From positions 53,395-117,394 of the forward strand of contig QKYT01000187.1 of the NCBI GenBank assembly GCA_003550305.1: a DNA stretch of 64,000 nucleotides. The letters run 5' to 3'. Every line of letters begins with the position of its first letter. The first letter of the stretch is position 1. Made by a program: the position numbers and the translations under genes. This stretch comes from Glomus cerebriforme (lineage: Eukaryota > Glomeromycota > Glomeromycetes > Glomerales > Glomeraceae). The notes beneath the pieces were generated by a model. It did not search any database and was not told the DNA's origin. It saw only the letters and a list, made by a program, of their open reading frames with translations. Positions 1 through 12,840 of this stretch are shown here, piece by piece.

Positions 1-1600
1 TGAGTCTTAACTATCTGTTATATATTTTTGAAATTTGAGTATTACGTGTAATTTTATTTGCTCTACAACTTTACTTAATCTCATAAAGTAGGTTTTGAAT
101 GCCAATTTTAAGTTTAATATAGAGAAACTACAAATTTTACTTAATATATATAAGTCACAAAATAGTTTGCTTAGCAGAGCCAAATTTTCTTAAGTTATAA
201 TGAGAGTTTTGCTTAGCAGAGTTAAAAATAGTTTGCTTATTGATCATAGTAAATTTTGAAATTTTCATCTGACCTATACATAGATTGTTTGGGGTCCTAC
301 ATTGATAGCAAGCAATAAAAGTTACAAGTTCATATACTACCCTTCTATGAAAAAATGTTGCTTGTCATACTTATATAATATAGGTTCTCAGAGTAAGAAC
401 TGAAAGCAAAATCTTCTTAAATACAAATTATACTCTGATTCTTCCAATCCCTTTAACCAATCTATCTGAATTTCTTCTCAATTGAATATTCTTTATCTGA
501 TCTATTTGAATCTCCCTTCAATTACATGGGGTTTCAAACTAGCATGAAATATTAATGGATTTATAGAAACTGACTGCTAGTATTAATTTTCAGGATTATT
601 AGTAGATCTTTAAACTAACTCAAAAGTTGAAACATTAATGAATTTATAGAGTGTTTTTAGTATTTTTTTTATAATTGATTAACAAATTATCTGATTATAG
701 TAATTTGAAAATGGCAATAAAAAAAAATGGATTTTAAATAGTTTAAAAATATGAAAATTGGATTTATATATCAAATATATATATATATATTTTATATAAA
801 AAAAATTTTTATCTACTACTAATTTTAACAAAAAATACTTGTTATAAAAATGTTAATGATATGATGCAACAAAAAATCATAAAAAGAAAATTTTTTATAT
901 TAATATATAGCCTTTAAAAGTTATTAAATATACCTAATTTTGACTGCTTTGCAAGTTTACTTAGAGTGCTAAAAGTAATTTTAAATATCATTATTGATTT
1001 ATTTGAAAATGATTAGCAAAGATGGTAAAATTAATTATTTATATGTAAAGTTAAAAATGGCATTTTAAACCTTCTTTCAAAGTATAAGTAAACTTGCAGA
1101 GTAGTATAAATCACATCTACGGTAAAATTTTAAAAGCTTTATGATAGAGAAAAAATCTGTTATGTATTTTTTTGAAAAATTGCTGCGCCACAAACCTGGC
1201 ACACATTCAAGTAGTACCGCTTATCAATATTTTTATTTTTTTTTAAAAAAACTTAACTCTGACTGAAATTATGATGTTCGGCCGGAATTAAGCGGTAATA
1301 ATCACCAGTAATAAGACAGTAAAGTACATTGTATTTAAAAAAAAAAAAAGATCAACGTTCGTTTAATTTGGTTAATCTGCTTTTTTTAAAAAAAACATTA
1401 AACTCATAAAAAAGGAAACGATCCATTACTGTCAGATTCTTTATAAACAAAAATACATAATGTTGATTTCCTTTTTAGTACCTTTTTTTCGCTTACTATA
1501 CGCAAACTTCTTTTGTTTATTTTTTTTCTATTCTGTCCTCGTCAAGAAACTTCTTTTTTTTTTTTATAAATACTTTTTGTAAAAGAGAATTCTTTAAAAA
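1..1600. other. AT-rich non-coding region upstream of the CDCA7-like gene
   Basis: I see no convincing coding exon here. The stretch holds homopolymer and (AT)n runs near 770-795, two copies of a short phrase containing tttgcttagcagag near 167-225, an imperfect direct repeat at about 463-527, and an inverted-repeat element at 943-1105 listed separately. The last few hundred bases are T-rich and probably hold the promoter and 5' leader of the gene starting at 1601. Confidence 0.6.
943..1105. repeat. Short element bounded by imperfect 25-bp inverted repeats
   Basis: The arms at 943-967 and 1081-1105 are reverse complements at about 20 of 25 positions, with a perfect 13-bp core (gcaagtttactta and its complement). 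The interior of about 110 bp is AT-rich and non-coding. This is the layout of a miniature inverted-repeat element, but I see no clear target-site duplication. Confidence 0.35.
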
Positions 1601-2755
1601 ATGTCTTTATTCACCGTAAGTAATCTAACCGCATTAATTGATACAAACGCGCTATTGTTACACGTTTTTTTATTTATACTCCTTTTTCACGCATTCATTT
1701 AACTCGCTTCTTTTTTTTTAAAAAAAAATATAATTATTAGATAGGGGCAGAATATGAAAGAGAAAGGCAAGAACGTATTGAACAAAATCGTGCTATATTA
1801 GCGAAACTTGGTTTGGATAATGATAATTTACTTAAATTATCACTTAAAAAACAAATTAAACCCAAGCAACCTAAACCACCACGTATTATCTCCGAAAATA
1901 ATGGAAGTGGTGGTGAGGGTGAACAAGAAAAAAGACGTCCTTCTCGTCGTAGTGAAAGAATTAGAGAACAGGTATATTAAAAAACAAATGCCACTTTTCT
2001 AATATTTATCTACGCGTCTTATAAATATAAGTTTATCCTATATTTATTAGACTCCAAGATATAATCTTCGTAGAAAAAAATTTTACGATCCACAATTACC
2101 TTCCAATTCTCCAAAGGTATCATTATTCACCAACCCAAATTTACTACAGAAATCATTCTAAATTCTTGAAATAATTATTTGATTAGATATCACGTGACTC
2201 TCCTAAGAAAATCAAATTTGTGGAAAAGACCATTATTAAAGGATATAGAAAATTTCCACGTAATCATCTTGGCAGAAGAATTTATGGCGGCCGAGTTTAT
2301 GATTCTGAACACGGTACAACTTGTCATCAATGTCGACAAAAAACGATCGAAGAAAAAGTTCAGTGTACCGTAAGTATCATCAATGCTTTATAAATAATAT
2401 CTAATATTTAAATTTTTACACAAAAAAAATTTTTCCTCGTAGAATGTTCTCGAAGATGGATCTTTATGTAAAGTGATGATGGATGAACGATGTTTACTCG
2501 GCAGGTAACTCAAAATTTTCGATAAAGAATTCTTTTTTTCTTGGTAATTTTAAAATCGCGTCTTTTTTTGATAGATATGGACAAACGTTACAAGATGCAC
2601 GTGAATCAGGTGAATGGAATTGTCCCAAATGTAGAGATGTGTGTAATTGTTCTTTTTGTAGAAAAAAGAAAGGTTTATCTGCTACGGGTATTCTTAAACA
2701 TATTGCCTTAAAGGCCGGCTTTAATTCTGTTATGGAATATTTAGGTGATGCTTAA
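1601..2755 (+). CDS. CDCA7-like zf-4CXXC_R1 zinc-finger protein
   Basis: This is a six-exon gene of about 245 residues. The exons are 1601-1615, 1741-1971, 2051-2116, 2187-2369, 2443-2504 and 2575-2755; all junctions are GT-AG and the phases add up. The first coding exon is only five codons (MSLFT). The basic, disordered N-terminal half contains RRPSRRSERIREQTPRYNLR. The C-terminal half is the cysteine-rich zf-4CXXC_R1 domain: CHQCRQKT, then a GRYG turn, then WNCPKCRDVCNCSFCRKKKG and ATG. In vertebrates CDCA7 recruits the HELLS/LSH remodeller to heterochromatin and supports DNA methylation. The cysteine pattern matches the family closely, so the domain call is firm. A nuclear chromatin role here is inferred. 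Confidence 0.88.
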
Positions 2756-3315
2756 ATTAACAATTTATTAGTTTTGATGTATATATATATTTTTCAACTT
2801 GAGTGGAAAGTTTAAAATTTAAATTAGTTTTATTTTTACAGAACTTTTTTTTTTCTTTAATAATAAATGGATTTTCATTTTCGTTATTTTCGGTATCGTA
2901 TAAAAATTTCAACATTAACCCGGGACAGACCAGTCATTATTAAACGTATTAAACGCTTGCAATTTGAAGAATAATAGAATAATTACAGAATGATCATTTT
3001 ATTACCAATATAGAATTAATTAAATAACGTACAGTATATTTGTAACCCTAACAAATATTTATGTAAAACTAATTAAAATATCAATTTATCAAAAATACTT
3101 TTTTTATAATAAATCAATAAACAAAAAATTATAATATAAATTAAATAATAATTATTTTAGTTTTTTAACGAAAGGAATTTTTTTATATTAAAAAAAAAAA
3201 AAAAAAAAAAGAATTCGAGAAGATATACAACAGGAGAAAAAGAAGATTGTTTTTCTACTTCCACATATAAAGATGTATGATGCAAATATATATATAATAA
3301 ATAAAAAATATTTTA
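2756..3315. other. Convergent intergenic region
   Basis: This is the 3' flank shared by the CDCA7-like gene (+) and the Vps9 gene (-). It is AT-rich, with an A run near 3190-3210. I see no gene in it. Confidence 0.6.
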
Positions 3316-6053
3316 TTAATTAAGAACCGCAAATAATTCATTTTTTTCTTCATCACGTGAATTATTGTCATTATTAGATATATTGTTTAATTCAAAAGAA
3401 TTCTCTCCATTAAAAATATTTCTTCCAATGTTTGGGTCCGACATTTCCAAAAGTTGTTCTATAGATGAAGTCATTCTCCATTCGTTTGCTTGCAATACCG
3501 ATTCACATACTTCCGAGTCCATATTAGGGAACATCGAGATAAGATTTGCAAGAGATGCTTGAAATTCGGCTTCTGAAACTCGTGCTACTTCCGCTTGAAC
3601 ATCAGAAAAATCGTTGGACGCTCGAGAAGATCTTGAAGAAACTGAATGTGATCGTTCCCTACTTCCTTGATCCTGTAACAAATCACTATCTGACAATCGT
3701 CTATGACGAACAGGTTGTTCATTAATTGATGGTGGTCTTTGAGGCGAAATACTACGCGAAGAAGATTGTGAAGATAAATTTACTTCTAAATTGGAATTAA
3801 CTTGACGTGGATTAAGCGTTTCGTTGGCTTCGTTACTAATCTCCGCGAAAATCTTTCCAACTATGTTAAGCGGTTTTTGTATCGTTCTTTGAGCAAAACT
3901 TCTTCCATTTTCGAATAATGCTCTAGCTTGTGCAGGATTTAAAATGGGTGACTTTAAATGTTGTGCGGATCTTGAAGGGTGCAAAACGTTATCATAACTG
4001 ATTTCTCTTGTATTTTCCGGTATTTTTGGCCTTTCCTTTTCGAGTTCTTTCATAGTTTCTTCAATATTTCTAATCATAAATATATTAGAAAATATTTAAA
4101 TTTAGGATTAATTAATTAGATTAATTACTTACTTATCGAAGTCTTCTTGCGTTATTGAAAGAGATGATGCATCCATATTTTCAATAAATGAAATTGCACC
4201 CATCTATTTGAAATATAATATGTTAATTAATTAGCTACAATATCATGATAGGCTTATATAATATATATTTACCAAACTTGAAAGATAATAACCAGCTTCG
4301 GATTGTAATTTCTCTGGATTTCTAAATCTTGATATGTATCTAATCAAATTATGAAACAGGTGAGCGAATAATTTGTAATAAATATGCATAAAATAAAAAG
4401 GACTTACTGGACATTTGATACTAAATTATCTGGATTGGCTCCTAATACAACAAAAATAAGGATGGGCAAAAATTTGTCTGCCCCCTCTTCTCCATCTACA
4501 TGTCTTATTAAACCTATTTGATATATTAAAAAATCAAATCAAATTATATTATATATACATCTCTTTTGTCTTAGGATACAAAATTGAGAAAATTATGAAA
4601 AATAAAATTTCAAAGAATTTTACCAAAAATGACTTTACAACAATTAAGGATGCAAATAAGTTTATCACGTGGCGCTTTGAAATAATTTATTTTCAATAAT
4701 TCTGGTTATACAATAATTTATAGATTTTTATAAATAAATTGGATTATGTTAGTATAGATTAAATAATATATATGAATGTTATAGTAAATTTTTAATACCA
4801 TTCTTGGCAAATTCAAGAAACTGATCATTATGTGGGGCAATTGGTATATCCAAATGTTCTTCCTTCACCCATCTAAATATTTGAATTTTTTGATGCAAGA
4901 TTTCATCTCGTTCTCTATCGTCTGTTGTTACCGAACCCCGAATTACTGGTGAGAAAGTTCTAGAACGAAAGTATCATAAGTTTTCCCGCATTAAACTTAT
5001 TAAACAATATAATATAATAATCTGAGTCTTTCTAACTTACAATTTATACAATCTATTCATCACTAACTTTTCCATGCCTTCTTTTGCATTTTCAAATTCT
5101 GCATCAGAGCCATTACGCCATAATTCGCAGCTACGCATTTTCAAAGCTATGAACTAAAAAATATTAAAATTCTCACGTTTAGATATTATAAATTCAATAC
5201 TAAAGTGTTTGTTCCAAATTATGACAACACCAAACTCTTATACATACATCTAAGAAATCATGTATGATTCTTATTTGTTCATTAACTGTCCAAGCTTTTC
5301 GTTCAAATTCTTTTTCAAAACTATTAGTTAAATAAAAAGATGTTAAATTCCATTCAAGAGAGAATTTAAAGATATCCCAATGAAGGTTTGTTTACTTTTT
5401 AACATAACGCGCAATATTTTGTGCATTTGGATTGCTCATTTGTTGAAGAAACTTTCCAAAATCAAACTGTACATCCTGTTGGGGAGATGGTTTTCTTGCT
5501 AAATTGTGTTGTCTTACAACTTTCTCTACTGTACTTGCAGTGATTTCTCTATTAATACTACTATTTGTGAAATCGTCACCTTATCAAAAATATAATTTAA
5601 AAATTAATATTCTATCATAAAAAAATATTGTCTAAAAACCTTTCTACCTTCATGTGACGATAATGGGTCGGCTTCGAGAGAACGGGTGAACTCAAACTTT
5701 TCTTTTTCTGGTATGGAACCATTTAATTGAGTTTGTTTTATTCCATTTTCTTGCTTTTCGTTAATTATTTCTTTTGATTCTGATTCAGTCTCTCCAGCTA
5801 AAGTTATGAAATATTTATAATTATTATATACTCTTGCAGACATGTAAGTAACTAAACATCAAGGACTCTTACATTCTATTTCTTTATTGTTTGATAATGG
5901 ATCAAAATCAGCAACTTTTTGGTATTCGAAAGGTGATGAGCTTCGCTCGATTTCTTTTTGTTGTAGTGTATTTTTTGCTTCATCTTGTTCGATATCTTTT
6001 GTTTTGTCTTCTGTGGAAGTAGTTTCAACGTCGTTTTTTGTTGTCGATTCCAT
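3316..6053 (-). CDS. VPS9: Vps9-type Rab5 guanine nucleotide exchange factor with CUE domain
   Basis: The gene has about 11 exons, with the start ATG at 6053 (MESTTKND) and a product of roughly 640 residues. The N-terminal 170 residues are acidic and low complexity. The helical bundle follows ([20 protein letters not shown], then [12 protein letters not shown]). The VPS9 catalytic core carries its hallmark blocks: [20 protein letters not shown], then [20 protein letters not shown], then [20 protein letters not shown] serine-rich linker leads to a C-terminal CUE domain ([20 protein letters not shown]) that should bind ubiquitin. In yeast, Vps9 activates Vps21/Rab5 for endosomal and vacuolar traffic. 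Order of domains and motifs match fungal Vps9 throughout. The last exon (3316 to about 4073) holds the linker and CUE domain. An upstream GTG-initiated extension at 6080 exists but was not used because an ATG follows. Confidence 0.92.
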
Positions 6054-6992
6054 TTTTTTTTTGTGGGGACGTTTCGTCACGATCCGAGTGTCTTATTTAT
6101 ATAACGTCGATCAATTTGAAAGCCCCACAAGGCATGTGCGCTTTCGTCATACCATTAATCTACAATATTAATGCAAACATGCAAACAGGCTAGAAATTTG
6201 TGCATTATCATATGCATATAAAAATTTCAGCCATATTTAAAAAAATATCGACAATACATTAAACTTCGTTTTGGATTAGCATGTGTCTGTTAAAACAAAA
6301 TTGCTTTGTTCCTAAATGCAAAAAAAAAACTTTTTTTTTTCTCAAATGTTTTATTATTGGTTACCGTGTTATGTTGAATAATGATTCGGTTTTTCAAAAG
6401 TGATTATAATCATATGGAAAATAAAATACGATGCAATAAAAATATTTGATAACCAATTAAAATGGATTTTCATACAAAATGTTAAATAATTTCAGATCAA
6501 AACATTCCGATCTAGTCAAACAACGTTTTAGTAATAAAACAACAATGTACGGAATGGCCGGTTCCTTTTTTTATAAACCACCAAAAGTAACAGAGTGAAG
6601 GTCAAAAATACGTAATACTATATTAACTATTAACTAAGTCTTGCATCCGAGTACCGTCATGCTTTAGACATAAACGTAATCCAGCATTTGGCAGATACTC
6701 TTTTTGACGTGATTTTACCATCGTATCAGAAAATCAAATTTCAATATATTCAAGATGATGATAAATGCAGTTGGACAAATAACAAATTTCTCGAATATTT
6801 ATTCATTTATCATGAATATGAATCCAAGTATATTGTAAGTACTATTTGGTAATGATATTCAGGGAAAATATATGGAAGATCTACAAACAATATAGTACAT
6901 GTTGTATCACTAAAGACCACGATCAATGAATTGATTAAAAAAAAAATTACTGTGCTTGTAATTATACGTATGGGAATAATATGAAAATGAAA
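6054..6992. other. Vps9 promoter and frataxin 3' flank, with an exon-like relic
   Basis: On the minus strand this contains the upstream region of the Vps9 gene and, near 6993, the end of frataxin. On the plus strand there is one stop-free stretch at 6634-6834 that looks like an exon and is listed separately. The rest is AT-rich and I see nothing else in it. Confidence 0.5.
6634..6834 (+). pseudogene. Orphan exon-like open segment ending at a perfect splice donor
   Basis: A 67-codon frame runs without stops from just after a TAA at 6631 to a consensus donor (GTAAGT at 6835). Its translation looks protein-like, for example HALDINVIQHLADTLFDVIL and CSWTNNKFLEYLF. It has no ATG in frame, and the nearest downstream acceptor would leave an intron of under 30 nt. 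It is probably a fragment of a gene copied here, or the relic of one. I do not recognise the family. Confidence 0.3.
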
Positions 6993-7925
6993 CTAATTGG
7001 ATGCGTTTGGTAAAGATATGTTAACTTTTGTTCCGAATATTGTAGACAATTCCTCATTAAGAAGTTCATCCAACGTTGAATTATCTCGGTGGTAAAACCA
7101 TTTTTTGTGTTTTGAATCAAAATCATATCGCTTAGGTCCACTTCATTTCCGTAAAATATTCATATGAAAAATGAAAAAAATTAAGAAAATGAAAACATAA
7201 ATTTTAGAAATTTTGAGATATCACGCACCTGATGGGCGATGACAACCAAATCTGTTTATTAGGTGGTTGCTTATTAAGTACATAAGTGCCTAAAGATCCA
7301 CACTTAAGCGTAAGAACTCCACTCTGATATTCAAATTGAATAAGGAATATTAATATCTAGTAATATAAAGAGTATACGGTATTCGACGTGACTCACCGAA
7401 TATTCAACATCAAAATCATCTATGTCCAATCGCTCATCTAAATTTTCAAAATATTCTAACAAATATTCCATAACAATTTCTGATTGGCGATGATATGTAT
7501 CTTGTGAAAGATCGCTTTAAAGTAAAAGCAGTCAAGAAGAAAGAAATTACAAAAATTTTAAAATGTTGAATTTCTGACAGCAAAGAAATAAGCTCGTAAT
7601 AAATAAATGGTAAACCAACTAACCTGATAATATACGAGACAGTTGGCTTTAGACTATTGGAACCTACTATTGTTTGAAAACTTTGTTTCGGAATATTGAA
7701 TCGGGATAGTATTAAGTTTTTTAAGTTTTGCAAGACTGATTTGTGTATTTGTTCAGAAAACCTATCATAGCAAACACCATTTTTTTCTAACAGTAAATTT
7801 CTCGTAGTTAAGAAAGTTGTTTGATTTCTTGCAAAAAAGAAGCGATGTGGTAATAATATTAACTTACGATACCGCGCATTTGAATGTGTTTTATTACATA
7901 GATAGGATAAACTGCGTGGTACCAT
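6993..7925 (-). CDS. YFH1: Frataxin, mitochondrial iron-sulfur cluster assembly factor
   Basis: Four exons (7925-7624, 7514-7397, 7323-7229, 7140-6993) join in phase to encode 220 residues. The first 80 or so are basic, with few acidic residues, as expected for a mitochondrial targeting sequence. The acidic first helix contains [20 protein letters not shown]. The beta-sheet core is unmistakable: [20 protein letters not shown], then [20 protein letters not shown], then [18 protein letters not shown]. Frataxin binds iron in the matrix and stimulates cysteine desulfurase during Fe-S cluster synthesis. Acidic helix-1 residues and the conserved tryptophan (QIW) are present. The third intron has a slightly unusual donor, GTGCGT. 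Confidence 0.95.
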
Positions 7926-8798
7926 TATTTTGAATAAAAAATAAATTGTTTAAAAAAAAATTTAATGAAATCGAAAATCGAATCTCTCATGTGATCATTT
8001 ATAAGATTATGTTACACGGCAGAATAATCATTTAGTTTAGTAGTTTAGGAGCACATGGCTGGTGAACAGAGATCAGAAATTCGAAAAAATGTTGGCTTGG
8101 TAATTATTACGCCATATTCTTGAGCAGTAGCCTATTTTGGAATCGAATAAGAACTTTTCAGTATTTATCACTTTATTTACGAAAAACGGGAATTAGTTGT
8201 TTAAGTTGTTGTTGAAGTCTTAAACCAATTATCTTAGCGTGAGATATCTAAAGTAATATGGAAGATGCATGAACATGATCGGAGATTCGTTGCACATGAA
8301 TTTTGTACAAAATCAATCACAATCATGCAATAAATCTCAACTCGAAGTCTTAAATATTTTTTTTTATAAAATGTAATAAACAAACTATTCACTTTATACC
8401 ATAAAAAATTCACATTAGGGATTAATAGTAAAAAATTTTAGCTAATACAAATACATCTTACTATTCTCTTAGTAAGATAGTATCTAAATCTATTATATAT
8501 ATCCGTATTGCAAAAGAAATTTTTGTAAATAAATTTGTCCATTTCCAATTATTATCTCTGTTGCTTTGCATATCATTGATCTCTACTAATATTTGTCACG
8601 TCCAGGTATCTCATTTCCATAATTTAAATAATTTTAAAAGGGGTTATTATTATTTTCGTTAAATCTATTATATATTATTTAGTTAGTGTTATTATTATAG
8701 GAATTCATAAAGATAAAAATTTTGATCTGTTAAGCTAAATGAAAAAGCACATTGCGATAAACAAACACAATAATCATTTGAACAAACCTCTTAAATAA
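7926..8798. other. Intergenic region upstream of frataxin
   Basis: This lies between the frataxin start and the end of the TFIP11-like gene, both on the minus strand. It should contain the frataxin promoter near 7926-8100. A short plus-strand ATG frame at 8055 leads to a possible donor after 15 codons, but nothing recognisable follows. I see no gene here. Confidence 0.5.
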
Positions 8799-11700
8799 TC
8801 AATGCTGACGTTTCGAATTTTCTAATTTTTCCAAAACTTCTTCAAATCCCATTGGTGTCCAGTTCTGACCCTCTTTGACATACATAACATCATCATTTAA
8901 GTACATAAGTATGCCACCAACACCTTCTGGTGTACCACCCATTCGATATAGCGGCTTTCCAGAAATATGAGTTTTGTTTGTTGGTAAAAACAAAAGGTTT
9001 TTATCTTGAGCAAACTCCTCCACAATCTCGAAAAAGGTTATATCATCAATATTCGCATAAGCAGTAGACTCGTCGGATTGAGATATGAATTGTTCTGGTT
9101 CTGGAATTTCGGTTTTTTGAGAAGGATGGGTTAGTCTATTATAAAAAAAAAATGAAAGAAATTAGTATTTAGTGAAAATATAGCAATAATAATATAATAA
9201 GTATAACAAACCTAATAGGTGTTTCACTTCCTAAAGATAAACTTTCTTCGATCATGTATAACGCTTTCATAAATTGTTCTTCAATGATTGGACTGTCAAG
9301 CATTTCTTTAGGAAATAATGACTTCCAGAAAAGATACCTAATGAATAAAAGTTAAAATGTTAGAGGATTCTTAGTAATATGGTAGTAAATTTCAAATGTT
9401 AAATTAACCATTGTCGTATCTCGCCGTAATTCGGATTATGTGTTAACCAAATATACAATACATCCAACCACTTTAAAAAGAATGTATCTTCAAATAACTG
9501 ATTAAAAACTTTAGGAGGGAATAAATCTCTCCATATCATGATACAATTGAAAACTTCTAATGAAATTATTTAAAAGATGAAAATGAGTGAGAACAGTATG
9601 GTATAAAAACAAACCGATGAATTTGTATTTGTATTACCTAATTCTTGATTTTTTGGATTTATTTGAAGTCTTGTCTTCATAGTCTCCGTAAGTTTTGGTA
9701 ATACAGCTTTAAGTATGAGTGATTGCATATCTTCTGGCTTGAAAACCTGTTAAATATTATATAAATATTAATATAATGTTCATTAATAATCAATCCGGAA
9801 TGGGATTGCACACATACATTTTTCCAAGGTTCTATAATGCTAAATGCGCTTTTATCGATAGGATCCCACCTCTGTAAGGATGACCGGAATTTTTGGCGAA
9901 TAGTCAAATGTAAAGGTTCCATTCGCTCCCTCAATAAAGGAAGCCAAGGATGCAGCCATTGATGTATCATCTGTGTATCAGTATTTGGATTCCAGGAATC
10001 CACTTCTCTTGTCAATTTTGGCATAATAAGTTGATCAATAATATTATCATAAATAAACATTGGTAATAAAGGTGGTTTCCAACTTTCAAGTAGTTTTATT
10101 GTTGGATCATAGTCCCGGGCATTCCACGTATTACTTTACAATTTTATAAAATAAGTTTAGTAACTGATAAATGTATCAAAGATAAATATATCTAATACTT
10201 ACTTTATTGCAGATCTGATTTTTGGAAGCCAAACACTGTACATCATACTTTCATAAGGTGTCATAGTAATCTCACTAAAAAGGATTAATTACATAAATAA
10301 AATTATTATTCGATTAAGATATAAAAGAAAATTTTCCTATTCTTTTTATCCACATTTACCTAGAACGTTTGTGTGTCGAATCATAATTAAACCTATCAGA
10401 TGAAACATTTGTTATAGGCGGACTTGTTCTGAATAACCCTTTCCATTTTTGAAACTCTAATAATCCGAAATTAGGATCTTCTAATGGATCCCAATCAATC
10501 ATATTTTGTTTGATCTATAAAAATTAAATCGATATAAATTTCACACATCTTAAAAAAAGTAATTTTTAAACGAGAATGGCTTGCACTCACTACTGGCGTA
10601 ATTATTGCAATTACAGCGGCATCCAAATTATATAAGGTGAATTCATTAGAATATTCGGTTTGTAATTTTTCAAAGGATTCAGAAAAAAAATCTAACGACG
10701 GAGAATTGCTTGACAAGGAAACAGTAAGACGTCTACTGCAATCTTTAATGATTGACATTACTTCTCCGAGACGCTTTATCCCTATTAATAAAGAAATATT
10801 ATAATAAAAGGTTATCAAGTTCCTGTTATTAATTCCTTCGTAATATCCATATAATACGGAACTTGGGAGCTTACTTATTGTTTCATCATCAACTTGTGCC
10901 GTTATTCTAATCATCTCCTTTCTTAATGCATTAGTTCGTTCAGTTTGCATACGACGATCTCTCGTAAAATGCTCCAAATCCGCCTTCGATATATCAACAA
11001 TCAATCGAAGGTTGTGTCGCAATTCCGGTAAACGTGCGGACGTGTCCGGAATTACTTGTGAGGAGATTTGACTTGTTGAAGAAATCTCTCGAGCCTACAG
11101 AAATTCCGGGAATTAATTCAAACTAATTCTGTTGAATCCGAGATCTTCAAATAGTAATACTACCCACCTCTGGACCAGTCATATCAATGATTTTGATCGG
11201 TTGTACCGATGGGACTGAGCCAATTTCGTTGATAATTTCATCTGCAGTTTTGTAGGCAGTTTTAGGTTTTTTAGTTTTAGCAGATTTCTTCCACGCATTA
11301 CTTTTTTCTTTTTTGACCGGTTTAAAGCTAATCTCCCCTTCATCATCAACTGAGCTTTGTCTATATTTATGAATAAAACAATTAGTAATGATAAATATAC
11401 CATAAATTACGTTATATTTACCTTGTCTCTTTCTCTCTAACCTCGCTTGTTTTCTCTTTGAATCCTTTATATGCCAATCCCATTCTCGCAGGGCGTAATT
11501 GTGTCTCAATTGGCTTGACAATACCACTTCCCTCTGAACCCAAACCTTCGCCCTAAGAGACAAATAATTTTATTAAATAATTAGAATCAAAACAATTGAA
11601 TTTTATTACTTACTATTTTATAACCCATCTTTTGCATCAACTTCAAGCCAATTCCTTTTGTATGTTTTTCAAATTTTCCAAAATCTCTATCAATTACTCG

Positions 11701-12628
11701 CGATGAAGATTCTTGAGATTGCAAATTAAGCTGCAATTTCCCTTTTCCTTTTCCTTTTGTAGATGAAAATTGAATATTAGCCATTTCATCTAACGTTGTG
11801 GATCCTTGTGTCGAGGCTGAACCAGATGTAAAAGGGAACATTTCTCCTTTGGTTATTAAGAGTTCGTCATCAAGATCTATTTGTGAAGAACTTATGCCAA
11901 GACCTCTGCGACCCTCAACTTCATCTTCGTCGATTTCAGTACTACGATCTTTTAGTTCGTTAAAATTATCAACTGAAAACTGTACGTCACTAAAAAACAC
12001 AAGTATAAATTTAATATATAATTAAGTGCTGGAGTTAGAGAGAAAAAAAAACATTTGGCGACTACCAAAGCTGATCAGTGCCGATCTTATTAAAAGTGTA
12101 TAATGATTGGAAAGCGATAACATCTTGTCCGAAAGTCGTGTTGCAGGCTGACCATAGCCGAATCTGCAATAAATTTTCAATTAAATAATAATAATAACAT
12201 ACATATCTTTTTCTGTTGTATCATTTTCGATTGTGGCTGATTTCGAAGTTGAAGCAACAAAATGTACGTCTCTAAATTTAAATTTACATGTTAACATATA
12301 CGGAAGATTCCATTAAATAAAAATAAAATCTATCTTTACTTTTTCATGCGATTCGGGCGATCCTCGTCATGTTCTTCTGCCCAGATTCCAAGATATGCAT
12401 CCTCTTTTGTAAATTTGCGACGTTTATGTCGGCGCGAAGGATCTATCATTTAATTTAAAAATCTGTTATATACACTTTCAAATTCGAACAGAAATAATAA
12501 CAGCCAAACTTACCCTCAAATAATTCTCTTTCCTCCAATAAAAGGGTGTCGGAGATTTCAAATAACTCTTTATCACTTTCTGATGAAGAATCTAACCCGT
12601 CCTCAATGTCTTTTTTACGGCGAGGCAT
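8799..12628 (-). CDS. TFIP11: TFIP11/Ntr1-like G-patch spliceosome disassembly factor
   Basis: This is a gene of about 12 or more exons, starting at the ATG at 12628 (MPRRKKDIEDG). The acidic N-terminus of the TIP family is followed by a G-patch (KHTKGIGLKLMQKMGYK, then GEGLG across an intron and PIETQLRPARMGLAY), and then the GCFC-like body. Recognisable blocks in the body are ADLEHFTRDRRMQTERTNAL, WNPNTDTQMIHQWLHPWLPL and RWDPIDKSAF. The C-terminus (LLFLPTNKTHISGKPLYRMG, then VKEGQNWTPMGFEEVLEKL) matches the family's end. In yeast Ntr1/Spp382 the G-patch activates the helicase Prp43 to take apart the post-splicing complex in the nucleus. The full domain order is present, and nothing suggests loss of function. 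Confidence 0.9.
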
Positions 12629-12840
12629 ATTTTTTTGTTCAATAAAAAAACACGTCAGGTAGAGTTAAGTCCTCAATTATTTATAAGTCTATCAGTCCAA
12701 TGATTGCCAACACAATTTTTGGTCATATTCACGTGACGATGAATCAATCTATTAGTCCAAACTTAATTAAGGGAAATTACTCTCGAATCCAAACTTATCC
12801 AGATTTTCTCTGCCGAGTAAGTTTTTTCTTTTCCTCAAAA
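12629..12840. promoter_or_regulatory. Divergent promoter between TFIP11-like and DUF2470 genes
   Basis: This 212-bp gap separates two start codons that point away from each other. It holds the palindrome TCACGTGA at 12729-12736, a common fungal bHLH binding core. Regulation of both genes from here is inferred from the layout. Confidence 0.5.

Noticed and set aside
3365..3562. Plus-strand open frame across the end of the Vps9 gene
   Set aside because: It is the antisense of the CUE-domain exon, which has clear family motifs on the minus strand.
6054..6080. N-terminal extension of Vps9 from a GTG
   Set aside because: Non-ATG start is unnecessary; an ATG lies at 6053 and begins a plausible N-terminus.
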